From Fimenecus sp045602655 (lineage in GTDB: Bacteria > Bacillota > Clostridia > Oscillospirales > Acutalibacteraceae): DNA of 64,000 bases. The notes under the pieces were generated by a model, which was not told the DNA's origin, ran no database searches, and was given only the letters and a program-made list of their open reading frames with translations. Below, piece by piece: positions 24,740 through 33,290 of this stretch. Position 1 is the stretch's first letter. Each line of letters starts with the position of its first letter. The stretch covers positions 13,922 through 77,921 of the forward strand of contig JAZSBY010000014.1 of assembly GCA_045602655.1 (NCBI GenBank), read 5' to 3'. A program made the position numbers and the translations under genes.

Positions 24740-27454
24740 TCATTTTTTTCGTGTCAGTGCAGGTACAAAAAGAATAACTGCCCATACTGCCTGATACACA
24801 AGAATCTGCCACACACCAATTTGTGACAATCCTGAAAGGAAAGTTAAAAGTGCAATAATTATTACGCCGATTGCCGATGCAATAAGCTGAATCAACTTTG
24901 ATGAGTTCACAAATGAATTGACAACAAATGCTCCGTGAAGTGCTGCAAGCATTGATTTCGCACTGCCATCGTGAATGATTTTCGCATCGGTACGGTCTTT
25001 TTCCTCGTTGCAAATCTTTGCAAACATATCCCCCGCAACAGGGTTAATGATTTTGACTACATTTTCAGGTAATCCGAATTCTCTTTCAAGAAATCTTTCT
25101 GTAATATTGGCATCAGCTGTCCTGAAGAAAATTGCGAGTCCGTCTTTTTCAAGTTCACGGATATACTTTGCTGTTTCCTTATTAGCTTTGTAAACCACGA
25201 TAAACATAGCTGCAATTTTACCCTCAATGGCAAGGTAAATTACATTCTTGCCCATCTGCTTATATTTTTCTTCCAGTTCTCTGTCCGGAGTTTCAACATT
25301 ATGATGAACAAGCAAATCACGATTACCAACAAGGGCTCTGTGATTATGTATCCAGCAAGAACAACCCAGTTTTTCCTCATAAGCCAAAGACTCAACGGGA
25401 AGGAGTAATTCTCTTTTTCCATCAATAACTCCCTCGAAAACATCTGCCAATACTCCGCCTGCTTCAATAACTACAGATGCTGTGTAGAGAATCGCTTCAT
25501 CTATTCTCATTTTATGATATGTCTTCATTCCCTCAAGGTTACAGCCACCCTCTTCAAAGGCGTCGCAAGAGTCAATTATAACCCCATTTGAGTTAACTGC
25601 TTCTTCTACGGCACTATATCCGTTAAGCAGAGCACCTTCCTCATTTAAAAGCTTATTTGTTGCACGAAGATTAACTGCAGAGGCAACACTTGTTGCCATA
25701 GGCAATCCCATAAGTACAGCTGCGGTAAGAGCACTTATGCCAACAAACAGATTTGATGACATAACCATTGCTGCAACGCCCACCACAAGGCCTACTGCAA
25801 GAGATAACAAAATTGTAAGTTTGCAAATTGACCCTGTTGTATCTGCTGAACGGGAAAGTTCAATAAATTTCTGTGGAAAACCAACTTTTGTTGAATATTT
25901 AATATCAGGGCCTGCCAACAAGAGTCCTCTTGAAATTTCGTTGGCAACATCCTCGTCAGCAATATTTTCAACACTATAACAATCGCGTATATTACTTGCA
26001 AGAAATTCAAAATTTTCGCCGTCGTTTTTGCTTTGAATCAATTCTCCCACATATTTCATAATCATGGGAACAACAGCTGCACCCGTAGTCAAGCTTGCAA
26101 CAGACTCAATGCTATCTGTAAAGGCAAAGCTTACAATACACTGAACTGCACCAAAAATTGCGGCAAGTGATACAACCGTATCCATATCAACTATACGGTT
26201 TTTTATATTTTCCCACGCCTTTTTAAAGGAATTAAGGCTTATAACAGATGCTGCAATCAATAGCACCAGTTGGAAAAGGGAATATACAAACTCATTGTTG
26301 CCGTAAAGTTCAAAATTGCCGTTATCCGAACCTGCAATAGTAGCGAGAATTGACATAACCAGACAAATCAAAGAAGTTGAAACAAGCTTTACAAAAATTC
26401 CTTTTTTCTCAGTTGCAAACACTTTTCTTACTGCATTCTCGTCCTTAGGTCCAAAATACTCACGGATAACAGAAACTCTTTGACGGGCATATCGTTTTTT
26501 TGGTGTTGAATTCTCAAACTCCTGCTTGAAAATCAAATCTCCCTCAATAAAATCTTTTACTTTGTCCTTACGGCTCTCTCTGAGTTCTGCCTCAGCCTGT
26601 TCTTCTGTTTGCTGTAATATTTCCTCTTTTTCCGCAAAGCCCTCAATCATAATCTGATTATCATCTTCAACATCATTAGCAATTGTGGAAATAAATCTGG
26701 TTTTTTCCTGCTCATATTCATACTCTGCAGGTACAAGAGTTGGAACCGGGGCAATTCCGTCCGTGTTTTGTGTAGCCTGACGATTCTTTACCACAACACC
26801 GGGGGTTTCAATAGTCTTCTGTGGCATAGACTCAGTTATTGCGCGATGCTCTGCTGTACTTTCAATTTTCTGTACAGGCTTATTGAAAAAATGCTTCTTG
26901 ATTTTTTCTTCTGCTGATACAGGTGTTACAAGTGGTTGTGCATCACCACTTGTTGTTCTCACAACCTTGTTTCCTAAATTATGAGAAATATTAGGATTAT
27001 ATTCGCTTCTAATGTCAACCTCGTTGAACATTCTTGTTTTTTCAATAGAAATCTGACCCGTAATAGGCTTTACTTCTTCCTCAACCGATATTTCCTCTTC
27101 AACTATTTCATCTTCAACAGAATCAATACCAATCTGTCCATCTTCATCAACTGACGCAGGGATTCCGTCAAAATCAACATCCTCATCCAAAGCTTCAACC
27201 TTTGAAAAATCAAAGGTGAATTTCTTGTTTGGCTTTTCCTTTTTTTCAAAGGTAAAGGTAATTTCCCTTGCTTTTTCTTGGTTTTTTTCTGTCTGTGATG
27301 TTACATCTTCTCTTGTTGCGTATTCCTTTGCATCTTCAAGAATAAAGTCAATATCCACAGCAGAATATTCTGTCTGCTGTGCCTTGTCCAAGTCATATTT
27401 CCTTGTTGAATTAAGAATATCATCAATTAAAGAATCAGGTATTCTCTCTGCCAT
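24740..27454 (-). CDS. Degenerate P-type ATPase (pseudoenzyme) with long acidic N-terminus
   Basis: A 904-residue membrane protein. Residues 1-~345 are hydrophilic, acidic and low-complexity, probably disordered and cytosolic. From ~350 there are paired membrane helices (355-375, 388-406, 424-446, 450-466, 547-590, 853-895) arranged as in heavy-metal P1B ATPases, with a P/N-domain-like block between 600 and 850. The catalytic motifs are ruined: DSCDA (628-632) stands where DKTGT is required, TADAN replaces TGDN (779-783), HDGSAK replaces GDGxND (828-833), and the CPC-type metal site reads GLP (583-585). The N-domain remnant ALVGNRDLL is still recognisable. It cannot phosphorylate normally, so a regulatory or structural role is likely. 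rlmB lies 45 bases upstream and the mgtC-like gene 21 bases downstream, all in one orientation. Confidence 0.8.
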   Translation of the reverse strand: MAERIPDSLIDDILNSTRKYDLDKAQQTEYSAVDIDFILEDAKEYATREDVTSQTEKNQEKAREITFTFEKKEKPNKKFTFDFSKVEALDEDVDFDGIPASVDEDGQIGIDSVEDEIVEEEISVEEEVKPITGQISIEKTRMFNEVDIRSEYNPNISHNLGNKVVRTTSGDAQPLVTPVSAEEKIKKHFFNKPVQKIESTAEHRAITESMPQKTIETPGVVVKNRQATQNTDGIAPVPTLVPAEYEYEQEKTRFISTIANDVEDDNQIMIEGFAEKEEILQQTEEQAEAELRESRKDKVKDFIEGDLIFKQEFENSTPKKRYARQRVSVIREYFGPKDENAVRKVFATEKKGIFVKLVSTSLICLVMSILATIAGSDNGNFELYGNNEFVYSLFQLVLLIAASVISLNSFKKAWENIKNRIVDMDTVVSLAAIFGAVQCIVSFAFTDSIESVASLTTGAAVVPMIMKYVGELIQSKNDGENFEFLASNIRDCYSVENIADEDVANEISRGLLLAGPDIKYSTKVGFPQKFIELSRSADTTGSICKLTILLSLAVGLVVGVAAMVMSSNLFVGISALTAAVLMGLPMATSVASAVNLRATNKLLNEEGALLNGYSAVEEAVNSNGVIIDSCDAFEEGGCNLEGMKTYHKMRIDEAILYTASVVIEAGGVLADVFEGVIDGKRELLLPVESLAYEEKLGCSCWIHNHRALVGNRDLLVHHNVETPDRELEEKYKQMGKNVIYLAIEGKIAAMFIVVYKANKETAKYIRELEKDGLAIFFRTADANITERFLEREFGLPENVVKIINPVAGDMFAKICNEEKDRTDAKIIHDGSAKSMLAALHGAFVVNSFVNSSKLIQLIASAIGVIIIALLTFLSGLSQIGVWQILVYQAVWAVILFVPALTRKK

Positions 27455-27499
27455 AATAAAATTCCCCCGAAAAATCTATTACAGATAAATTAAGCAAAA

Positions 27500-28249
27500 C
27501 TATCTTTTATATGCAAATTCATACATTAAAATCCCACCGGCAACGGAAGCGTTAAGAGAATTGATTTGTCCTTTCATTTTAAGTGAGACAATAAAGTCGC
27601 ATTTTTCACGGACAATTCTGCTCATTCCGTCACCTTCTGAACCGATAACAAGAACTGCTGCACCATCAAGGTTTACCGAACGGATATCCTCGCCATCCAT
27701 ATCTGCACCATACACCCACATGCCTTTTTCCTTCAGCTCATCAAGAGTCGCTGCAAGGTTTGACACACGGGCAACCTTCATATATTCAAGTGCACCTGCA
27801 CTTGTTTTTCCCACGGTGTAGTTAAGAGATGCACTTCTGCGTTTTGGAATAATTATTCCGTGAACACCTGCTGCTTCCGCAGTTCTGATAATTGCACCTA
27901 AATTATGTGGGTCCTCAATTCCGTCACAGGCAACGATAAACGGTTTTTCACCACGGTCTTCTGCTACTGCAAGGATTTCCTCAACTGTTGCATAGTCGTG
28001 AGCTGCACAAATTGCTACAACGCCCTGATGATTACTGTGTCCACACATAAAATCAAGTTTTTTCTTATCGACTTCTTTAACCACAGCACCCTTGTCACGG
28101 CATTGACCTATTATTTTTCCGACAGAGCCACTCTTTTCGCCACGAAGAACAAACAAAGTATCAATTTCCCGTCCTGACTTTATAAGCTCCGTTACAGCGT
28201 TTCTGCCGATTATTAAATCCTTCTTTTTTTCTTCATTGAATATATCCAT
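27500..28249 (-). CDS. rlmB: 23S rRNA (guanosine2251-2'-O)-methyltransferase, TrmH family
   Basis: A 249-residue SPOUT methyltransferase. The N-terminal substrate-binding domain starts GRNAVTELIKSGREID, and the C-terminal knot carries DGIEDPHNLGAIIRTAEAAG, VIGSEGDGMSR and SLNASVAGG, the three SpoU motifs. Family function is 2'-O-methylation of G2251 in the ribosomal P-loop; a tRNA G18 target is an alternative. It is the likely first gene of the minus-strand block running to rsmI. Confidence 0.93.
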   Translation of the reverse strand: MDIFNEEKKKDLIIGRNAVTELIKSGREIDTLFVLRGEKSGSVGKIIGQCRDKGAVVKEVDKKKLDFMCGHSNHQGVVAICAAHDYATVEEILAVAEDRGEKPFIVACDGIEDPHNLGAIIRTAEAAGVHGIIIPKRRSASLNYTVGKTSAGALEYMKVARVSNLAATLDELKEKGMWVYGADMDGEDIRSVNLDGAAVLVIGSEGDGMSRIVREKCDFIVSLKMKGQINSLNASVAGGILMYEFAYKR

Positions 28250-28345
28250 TTCAGACCTCTTTTGAGCATAATTATAGATATTAGTCTTAATAATTTATTA
28301 TAACAAATAATAAACAATAATACAAGTAAAAATTGCTCTAAACCC

Positions 28346-28382
28346 AAGAAAAATGAGAGGTGATAAAAACACCTCTCATTGC
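28346..28382 (-). terminator. Terminator after the lipoprotein gene
   Basis: Minus-strand AATGAGAGGTG-TTTTTAT-CACCTCTCATT followed by TTTTC, 15 bases beyond the stop codon at 28397. Confidence 0.85.
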
Positions 28383-28396
28383 AAAATAATATTAAC

Positions 28397-28822
28397 TTAC
28401 CCTAAAAAGCCACTATCCTCTGTTGCATCCTCGCTTGCAGGTTCACTCGTTTCTGGTTCCTCAGACTGTGAAGGCTTCTCCGTTGATGGTTCTTCAGGCT
28501 CCTGCGGTTGTGTTGGAGCAACCGGTTCTGTCGGTTTTACCGGTTCTGTTGGTTTAACAGGCTCAGTAGGTTTTACGGGATTCGGTTTGCTGCTGTTTGT
28601 TGGTTTTTCGCTTGTAGGTTCTGTAGTATCATCTTCAATAGAGGAGAGTTCCTCCATAAATGTCAAACTTTCGCTTTCTGTCTCTTCCTCTTCTTCAGTT
28701 GTCTGCGTTGCTCTGGTAATCTGCGGAGTCGGTCCGACCTGCTCATACACAGGTTCACTGGTACAAGCTACAAAGCCTACTGCCATTACAAGAATTAAAA
28801 CTGCCACTATGTAATACTTCAT
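28397..28822 (-). CDS. Proline/threonine/glutamate-rich lipoprotein
   Basis: A 141-residue predicted lipoprotein: a hydrophobic leader ending in the lipobox VGFVAC (Cys20), then a low-complexity acidic tail with PVKPTE units repeated three times around residues 82-101 and many EEP/TEKP variants. The tail probably spans the cell wall. There is no globular domain. Its start overlaps the stop of the preceding hydrolase gene by four bases (ATGA type), so the two are translationally coupled. Function is unknown. Confidence 0.78.
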   Translation of the reverse strand: MKYYIVAVLILVMAVGFVACTSEPVYEQVGPTPQITRATQTTEEEEETESESLTFMEELSSIEDDTTEPTSEKPTNSSKPNPVKPTEPVKPTEPVKPTEPVAPTQPQEPEEPSTEKPSQSEEPETSEPASEDATEDSGFLG

Positions 28823-29691
28823 TTATATACCTCCAAAATATTTCCGTAAACTTGAACTACCTCTAACTTATCACTTTTTAAAAAATCATAAGGTGTAATA
28901 ATTCTTCCGCCTTGTGGTGAAATATCAATTCCAAAGTGGTAATAAGCATACCACACAAGATGTGCACATTGTGTCGCATAAGGGACCTTGTCCGCATTTC
29001 TTCCTGTAAAAATTCCTGAAAACAAGGAATACGGTAGTCCCCTCAAACTTTCATCGGCAAAATCCGCAACTTCTTCTGCTTTTTCTTCGCTCTGGTCCTT
29101 CACTCGCAAAAGGGCAACCATAGGAAAATCCTTCCAGGTGTTCACATAGCCGTAATCCGATTTTTCGCCCACCATAAGAGCCTGTACACAAAGCCCATTC
29201 TTCGCATCTGTAACAATGGCAGCGTGTCCGTGACGCCATCCAAGGGAATGGATGCTTAAGGTTACAATTATATCCCCTTCTCTTATGTCTGCAAACAGCG
29301 GATTATCAATAAACTCACCGTTGCTGTCTTGAATTGATTCGTGACAGGCAAAAATTCCTTCCCTATAACAGTAATATTCCTTGTCCATAAGAAAATAATC
29401 TCTGTAGTATTCTATTTTCCGTGTTTCTCCTTGTGAAACAAGTAAATCAAAAGCACTTTTTCCAAGCCCTGTTTGGGACATAACAAATTCATATTCTTCA
29501 TCTGTAAAAGATGCTCTATCGTTGATTTTTTCAACTATATTTTCCCATTCTGCATCGCACCTGACAGCATCCTCATAAGCCATCGTGTCAGCCCATTCGC
29601 TTAATCCGAAATCAATTAAACTGAATGCCAAAACCGATACAAGGAATATGCAAATAACACGAATTCCTTTAATTTTACCTTTGTTTTCCAC
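28819..29691 (-). CDS. YiiX/YebB-like permuted papain-fold hydrolase, membrane-anchored
   Basis: A 290-residue protein with one N-terminal membrane segment (residues ~10-28) and an extracytoplasmic C-terminal domain. The catalytic order is permuted relative to NlpC/P60: His156 in GWRHGHAAIV precedes Cys242 in TQCAHLVWYAYY, with GDIIVTL just before the His, as in the PF05708-type YiiX amidases. Peptidoglycan or lipid amide bonds are plausible substrates. The start is GTG with AGGAGA upstream. It is coupled to the lipoprotein gene by an ATGA overlap. Confidence 0.78.
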   Translation of the reverse strand: MENKGKIKGIRVICIFLVSVLAFSLIDFGLSEWADTMAYEDAVRCDAEWENIVEKINDRASFTDEEYEFVMSQTGLGKSAFDLLVSQGETRKIEYYRDYFLMDKEYYCYREGIFACHESIQDSNGEFIDNPLFADIREGDIIVTLSIHSLGWRHGHAAIVTDAKNGLCVQALMVGEKSDYGYVNTWKDFPMVALLRVKDQSEEKAEEVADFADESLRGLPYSLFSGIFTGRNADKVPYATQCAHLVWYAYYHFGIDISPQGGRIITPYDFLKSDKLEVVQVYGNILEVYK

Positions 29692-29818
29692 TCAATATTC
29701 TCCTGAAATATATGTCTATTTTGATTATACCATATTTTTTCAAAAATTCAATTCTTCCAATATAAATTCATAATAATATTTCGCTATGATGGAATAATAA
29801 AACAAAGGATGTGATTAA

Positions 29819-30262
29819 ATGTCAACAACGAATAACGAATATAATAAGATGGCAGAAAAAGCATCCCCGCCATCACCTAAAATCTTAAATTGTATCAAGG
29901 CATTTTTAATCGGTGGATTTATATGCACCTTCGGAGAATTCCTCAATTGGGGTTTAAAGAAATTAGAGTTTTCAGAAGAAGCAGTTAAAGCCTTAACACC
30001 CTCCATCTTAATAATAATTGCCGCAATTCTTACAGGAGTGGGTGTCTTTGATAAAATTGCCAAACACGCAGGTGCAGGTACAATAGTACCCATAACCGGT
30101 TTTGCAAACTCCGTTGTTTCGCCTGCACTTGAATTCAAATCTGAAGGCATCATTATGGGAACGGGTGCTAATATTTTCAAAATCGCAGGGCCTGTAATTG
30201 CCTATGGAATCTTTTCTGCTGTGGTTTATGGAGCAATTTGTTATATTTTTAAGTTGTATTAG
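29819..30262 (+). CDS. spoVAC: Stage V sporulation protein AC
   Basis: A 147-residue membrane protein with the SpoVAC signature: NCIKAFLIGGFICTFGE, TGVGVFDKIAKHAGAGT, PITGFANSVVSPALEFKSEG and NIFKIAGPVI. SpoVA proteins form the channel moving dipicolinic acid into the forespore and out on germination; SpoVAC is a mechanosensitive channel subunit. Length matches Bacillus SpoVAC (150). No spoVAD or spoVAE follows, so it is separated from the usual operon, or is an extra copy. AAAGGATG lies before the ATG. A forespore promoter is expected but not clearly identified. Confidence 0.93.
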   Translation: MSTTNNEYNKMAEKASPPSPKILNCIKAFLIGGFICTFGEFLNWGLKKLEFSEEAVKALTPSILIIIAAILTGVGVFDKIAKHAGAGTIVPITGFANSVVSPALEFKSEGIIMGTGANIFKIAGPVIAYGIFSAVVYGAICYIFKLY

Positions 30263-30265
30263 TTT

Positions 30266-30283
30266 GACAAATTGGAGTTTGTC
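30266..30283. repeat. 18-bp perfect hairpin repeat
   Basis: GACAAA-TTGGAG-TTTGTC, identical to 16791-16808. A degenerate relative, GCAAATTGAGGTTTGTC, occurs at 53261-53277. All three are intergenic and close to a gene end. Confidence 0.6.
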
Positions 30284-30299
30284 TAACTGAAATTATGCA

Positions 30300-30330
30300 T
30301 AAAAAGCACCTCAACTTGAGGTGCTTTGAT
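30300..30330. terminator. Bidirectional terminator
   Basis: AAAGCACCTC-AACTT-GAGGTGCTTT between the convergent spoVAC and symporter genes, with A/T runs on both sides. Confidence 0.8.
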
Positions 30331-30340
30331 TGTTTTTAGA

Positions 30341-31858
30341 CTATTCTGCTGTTTGTGCTTCTGCTTCGTGCTTTTCGCGAAGTGATTCATAAATAGGTTC
30401 CATCTTCTCTTTAGTGAGAGGATATCCAAATTGGAATATAAGCCATACACTGGTATAAACAATAGCAGGAATGATTGTACAGATAAACATAATCTTTTTA
30501 CTTGTATCGTTCTCTGCAATAAATCCATTACCGGCAGTAAGGCTATCATATTTTGCCCACTGAAGAAGGAAAAGTCCACCTGCGTCTGCAACTGCCTGGC
30601 CTAACTGACGACCAAATGTATATGCAGAATATACTGCACTTTCATTTCTGATGCCTGTTGTGTATTCCTGATAATCAATAACGTCCATAACAACAGCCCA
30701 ACAAGTAAGGCTTACGAATGTATAACCGAAGCCGATAAGAAGTAAGCAAAGCATATAGAGCCATGCGGGATAAATTCCCTGTTCCGGATTTATCCACATA
30801 ATGAAATCTTCGTTGTTTGCAGTAACAAAAAGGAAAACAGATGTTATGGCAGAAATGATTGACATTCTTCCGCAAAGTTCTTTTTTACCGAATTTTGCAG
30901 AAAGCTTTGGTGTGAACAAAATCAGCAACACCATTGGAAGATAGTTGCAGATTGTACCGATAATGCTAAGACCTGTGTTTGTGAAGTAGTTCTTATAGAG
31001 ATAAGCATTGAACGAGCCGAATTGAAGCTGACCGCTGATTAACACACCTGAAAGGGTAAGCATTACGAATGGTCTTGACTTAAAGAGTCCCTTATATACA
31101 CCCTTTAAATCCACATTTTCATCATCAACAGCAGGAACTCTTTCCTTAACCATTTTATGACCGATAAGGTAGGTAACTATTGAGAAAATACCCATAAGAA
31201 GTGCGTACATAAACATTCTGTTACCGTCAGCAACTTCAATCTCCTTACCTGTCTGCTCATCAAAAACACCTGTACCAACATAGATAACCATTGGAGCAAT
31301 GAGAAGAACTACTGCACCGCCGATACCACTACCTACTGAACGGGCAGTTGAAAGAAGTGTTCTTCCTTTAGGGTCATCAGTAATAACTGATGCCAATGAA
31401 CCGAAAGGAATGTTCATAGCGGTATACATTGTACAATAAATCAAATACAACACAATAGCCAGAACAAAAAGAAGCATTGGTTTCTCTGCCAAAGTCTGAT
31501 TATAGAAAATTGAATTTGGGTCATTAAAAGGAATAAAGCAGATTACTGTTGAAATACCCAAAGGTACGGCAACAAGTCTTAAATACTGACGATATTTACC
31601 GTCTTTACCCGCTTTTCTCTTGGAAACAACAGCACCCCAAAGCGGGTCATTAACTACATCCCAAAGGCGGGTGATAATGAACATATAACCAACAAGTTTT
31701 GGTGCTATCTTCAAAACATCAGTCATAAAGACTTTCAAATAACTTGAAATGTATGTAAGGTTAAACATATTACCGGCTTCGGCAATAGTGTAACCGGCAA
31801 TATCCTTAAAGCCTATTCGGTTAGGATGGTTATTGACCTGTTTTTCTTTTTTTGACAT
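30341..31858 (-). CDS. GPH-family sugar:cation symporter
   Basis: About 505 residues and twelve predicted membrane helices. The glycoside-pentoside-hexuronide family (MelB, UidB, XylP) is indicated by YTIAEAGNMFNLTYISSYL at the N-terminus, TRLWDVVNDPLWG (the helix with cation-binding acidic residues) and DYQEYTTGIRNESAVYS near the C-terminus. The start at MSKKEKQ is preferred because GGGGGA lies upstream; the longer frame begins with a poorly placed ATG. It is a lone gene. With uronate and fucose operons nearby it may carry a hexuronide, but this is inference. Confidence 0.88.
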   Translation of the reverse strand: MSKKEKQVNNHPNRIGFKDIAGYTIAEAGNMFNLTYISSYLKVFMTDVLKIAPKLVGYMFIITRLWDVVNDPLWGAVVSKRKAGKDGKYRQYLRLVAVPLGISTVICFIPFNDPNSIFYNQTLAEKPMLLFVLAIVLYLIYCTMYTAMNIPFGSLASVITDDPKGRTLLSTARSVGSGIGGAVVLLIAPMVIYVGTGVFDEQTGKEIEVADGNRMFMYALLMGIFSIVTYLIGHKMVKERVPAVDDENVDLKGVYKGLFKSRPFVMLTLSGVLISGQLQFGSFNAYLYKNYFTNTGLSIIGTICNYLPMVLLILFTPKLSAKFGKKELCGRMSIISAITSVFLFVTANNEDFIMWINPEQGIYPAWLYMLCLLLIGFGYTFVSLTCWAVVMDVIDYQEYTTGIRNESAVYSAYTFGRQLGQAVADAGGLFLLQWAKYDSLTAGNGFIAENDTSKKIMFICTIIPAIVYTSVWLIFQFGYPLTKEKMEPIYESLREKHEAEAQTAE

Positions 31859-31979
31859 AAAGGTTATTCCCCCTTCTTGTTTCAATAAAAGAATAATAAC
31901 ACTTTTCATTAGTTTTTTCAATAGGTAAAACCTTTTATGTATTTTCTCCTTGCAGATTTTTGTTATCTTTCACTATTTA

Positions 31980-32008
31980 TTGACATAAAAATTTTATAGT
32001 ATTATAAT
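31980..32008 (+). promoter_or_regulatory. Perfect consensus SigA promoter
   Basis: TTGACA (31980-31985), exactly 17 bases, TATAAT (32003-32008). It drives the SPFH operon starting at 32058, which should be strongly and perhaps constitutively transcribed. Confidence 0.85.
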
Positions 32009-32057
32009 TGTATAAATAAGTCGAATTTATGCCTTTAATATTAAGGGGGAAATAAAT

Positions 32058-33275
32058 ATGGCACAGGTTGCTGATATAATCAAATATGAGGGAGATAATA
32101 CCACCTTTATCTGGAAGCATCCCATTGAGGATTTTAATAGCCTTTCACAATTGCTTGTTCACGAAAACCAAGAGGCAATCCTCTTCTTAAACGGTCAGGC
32201 TCTTGACCTTTTTGGTCCGGGACGGCACACTCTTGAAACACAGAATATACCTGAACTGAGCAAGGCTTTAAACCGTACAACAGGTGACGAAACGCCATTT
32301 CATTGTGAAATATACTTTATAAACAAAGTTGAGCAAATGGCAATCAAATGGGGTACTGATTCAAAAGTTCAGTACATTGAACCAACATATAAATTCCCTA
32401 TTTCAATAGGTGCAAGTGGTGAAATGAGTCTTCGTGCAGAAAATTCACGCAAACTCCTTTTGAAACTCGTTGGAACTGAAAGTTTCTTGACACAGGCAAA
32501 GCTTGTAGCATTCTTCCGTTTCTTCCTTATGACAAGGGTTAAGACATATATTGCCCAGGCAATGAAAACAAACAATATAAACATTTTCGAGATTGATGAA
32601 AACCTTACAGTCTTTTCTGATGCAATCAAGGCTCTTCTCGTAAATGATTTCGCTGACTACGGTATTGCCCTTGAGCAGTTTTTTGTAACTACGGTTGTTA
32701 AGCCTGATGGAGATAAGCAATACGAACAGTTCAAGGAACTTCATTTCCGTCAGTATGCCGATATTGCAGAGGCTAAACTTCGCCAGCAAAGAGAAATTAT
32801 TGATGCTGAAACACAGGCACAAAAAATTGTTATAGATTCCAAGGCACAAGCAGCAAAGCGTGCACAGGAAGGCTACACTTACAGTCAGGAACGTGGCTTT
32901 GATGTTGCAGAAAAAATTGCTGAAAATGAAGCAGTTGGTGAGTTTACAAATATGGGTGTCGGTCTTGGCACAATGGCAGGTGTTGGCGGTGCTGTCGGCG
33001 GTGTTGTCGGTGGTGCTGTTAATGATGCTATTTCATCAACAACAGCAAAATGTGAAAAATGCGGTGCTGTTCTTCCTCAAAAATCGAAATTCTGCCTTCA
33101 ATGCGGAGAAAAAGTAGTTGAGGCAAATCTCATAACTTGTCCTAACTGTGGAAAATCCGTTCAAAAGGCTAAATTCTGTCTTGAATGCGGATACAAATTT
33201 GTTGCTGTCTGCTCAAAATGTGGTACAGAGGTTGAAAACGGTGTATTCTGTCCCCAATGTGGCGAAAAACTTTAA
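32058..33275 (+). CDS. SPFH-domain protein with three C-terminal zinc ribbons (YdjI-like)
   Basis: A 405-residue protein. Residues ~20-260 form an SPFH/band-7-like domain (ILFLNGQALDLFGPGRHTLET, FFVTTVVKPDGD), then a helical Ala/Gln-rich stretch (~235-290), a glycine-rich hydrophobic patch (~300-327) and three CxxC...CxxC zinc ribbons to the end (CEKC/CLQC, CPNC/CLEC, CSKC/CPQC). It resembles Bacillus YdjI and proteins labelled 'virion core protein', which are linked to PspA-type membrane stress. AAGGGGG precedes the ATG. It is the first gene of a three-gene operon. Confidence 0.83.
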   Translation: MAQVADIIKYEGDNTTFIWKHPIEDFNSLSQLLVHENQEAILFLNGQALDLFGPGRHTLETQNIPELSKALNRTTGDETPFHCEIYFINKVEQMAIKWGTDSKVQYIEPTYKFPISIGASGEMSLRAENSRKLLLKLVGTESFLTQAKLVAFFRFFLMTRVKTYIAQAMKTNNINIFEIDENLTVFSDAIKALLVNDFADYGIALEQFFVTTVVKPDGDKQYEQFKELHFRQYADIAEAKLRQQREIIDAETQAQKIVIDSKAQAAKRAQEGYTYSQERGFDVAEKIAENEAVGEFTNMGVGLGTMAGVGGAVGGVVGGAVNDAISSTTAKCEKCGAVLPQKSKFCLQCGEKVVEANLITCPNCGKSVQKAKFCLECGYKFVAVCSKCGTEVENGVFCPQCGEKL

Positions 33276-33290
33276 TTGGAGGTAACGAAA

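Noticed and set aside
28353..28814. Ser/Gly/Val-rich 153-codon plus-strand frame
   Set aside because: It is the complement of the proline/threonine-rich lipoprotein repeats.
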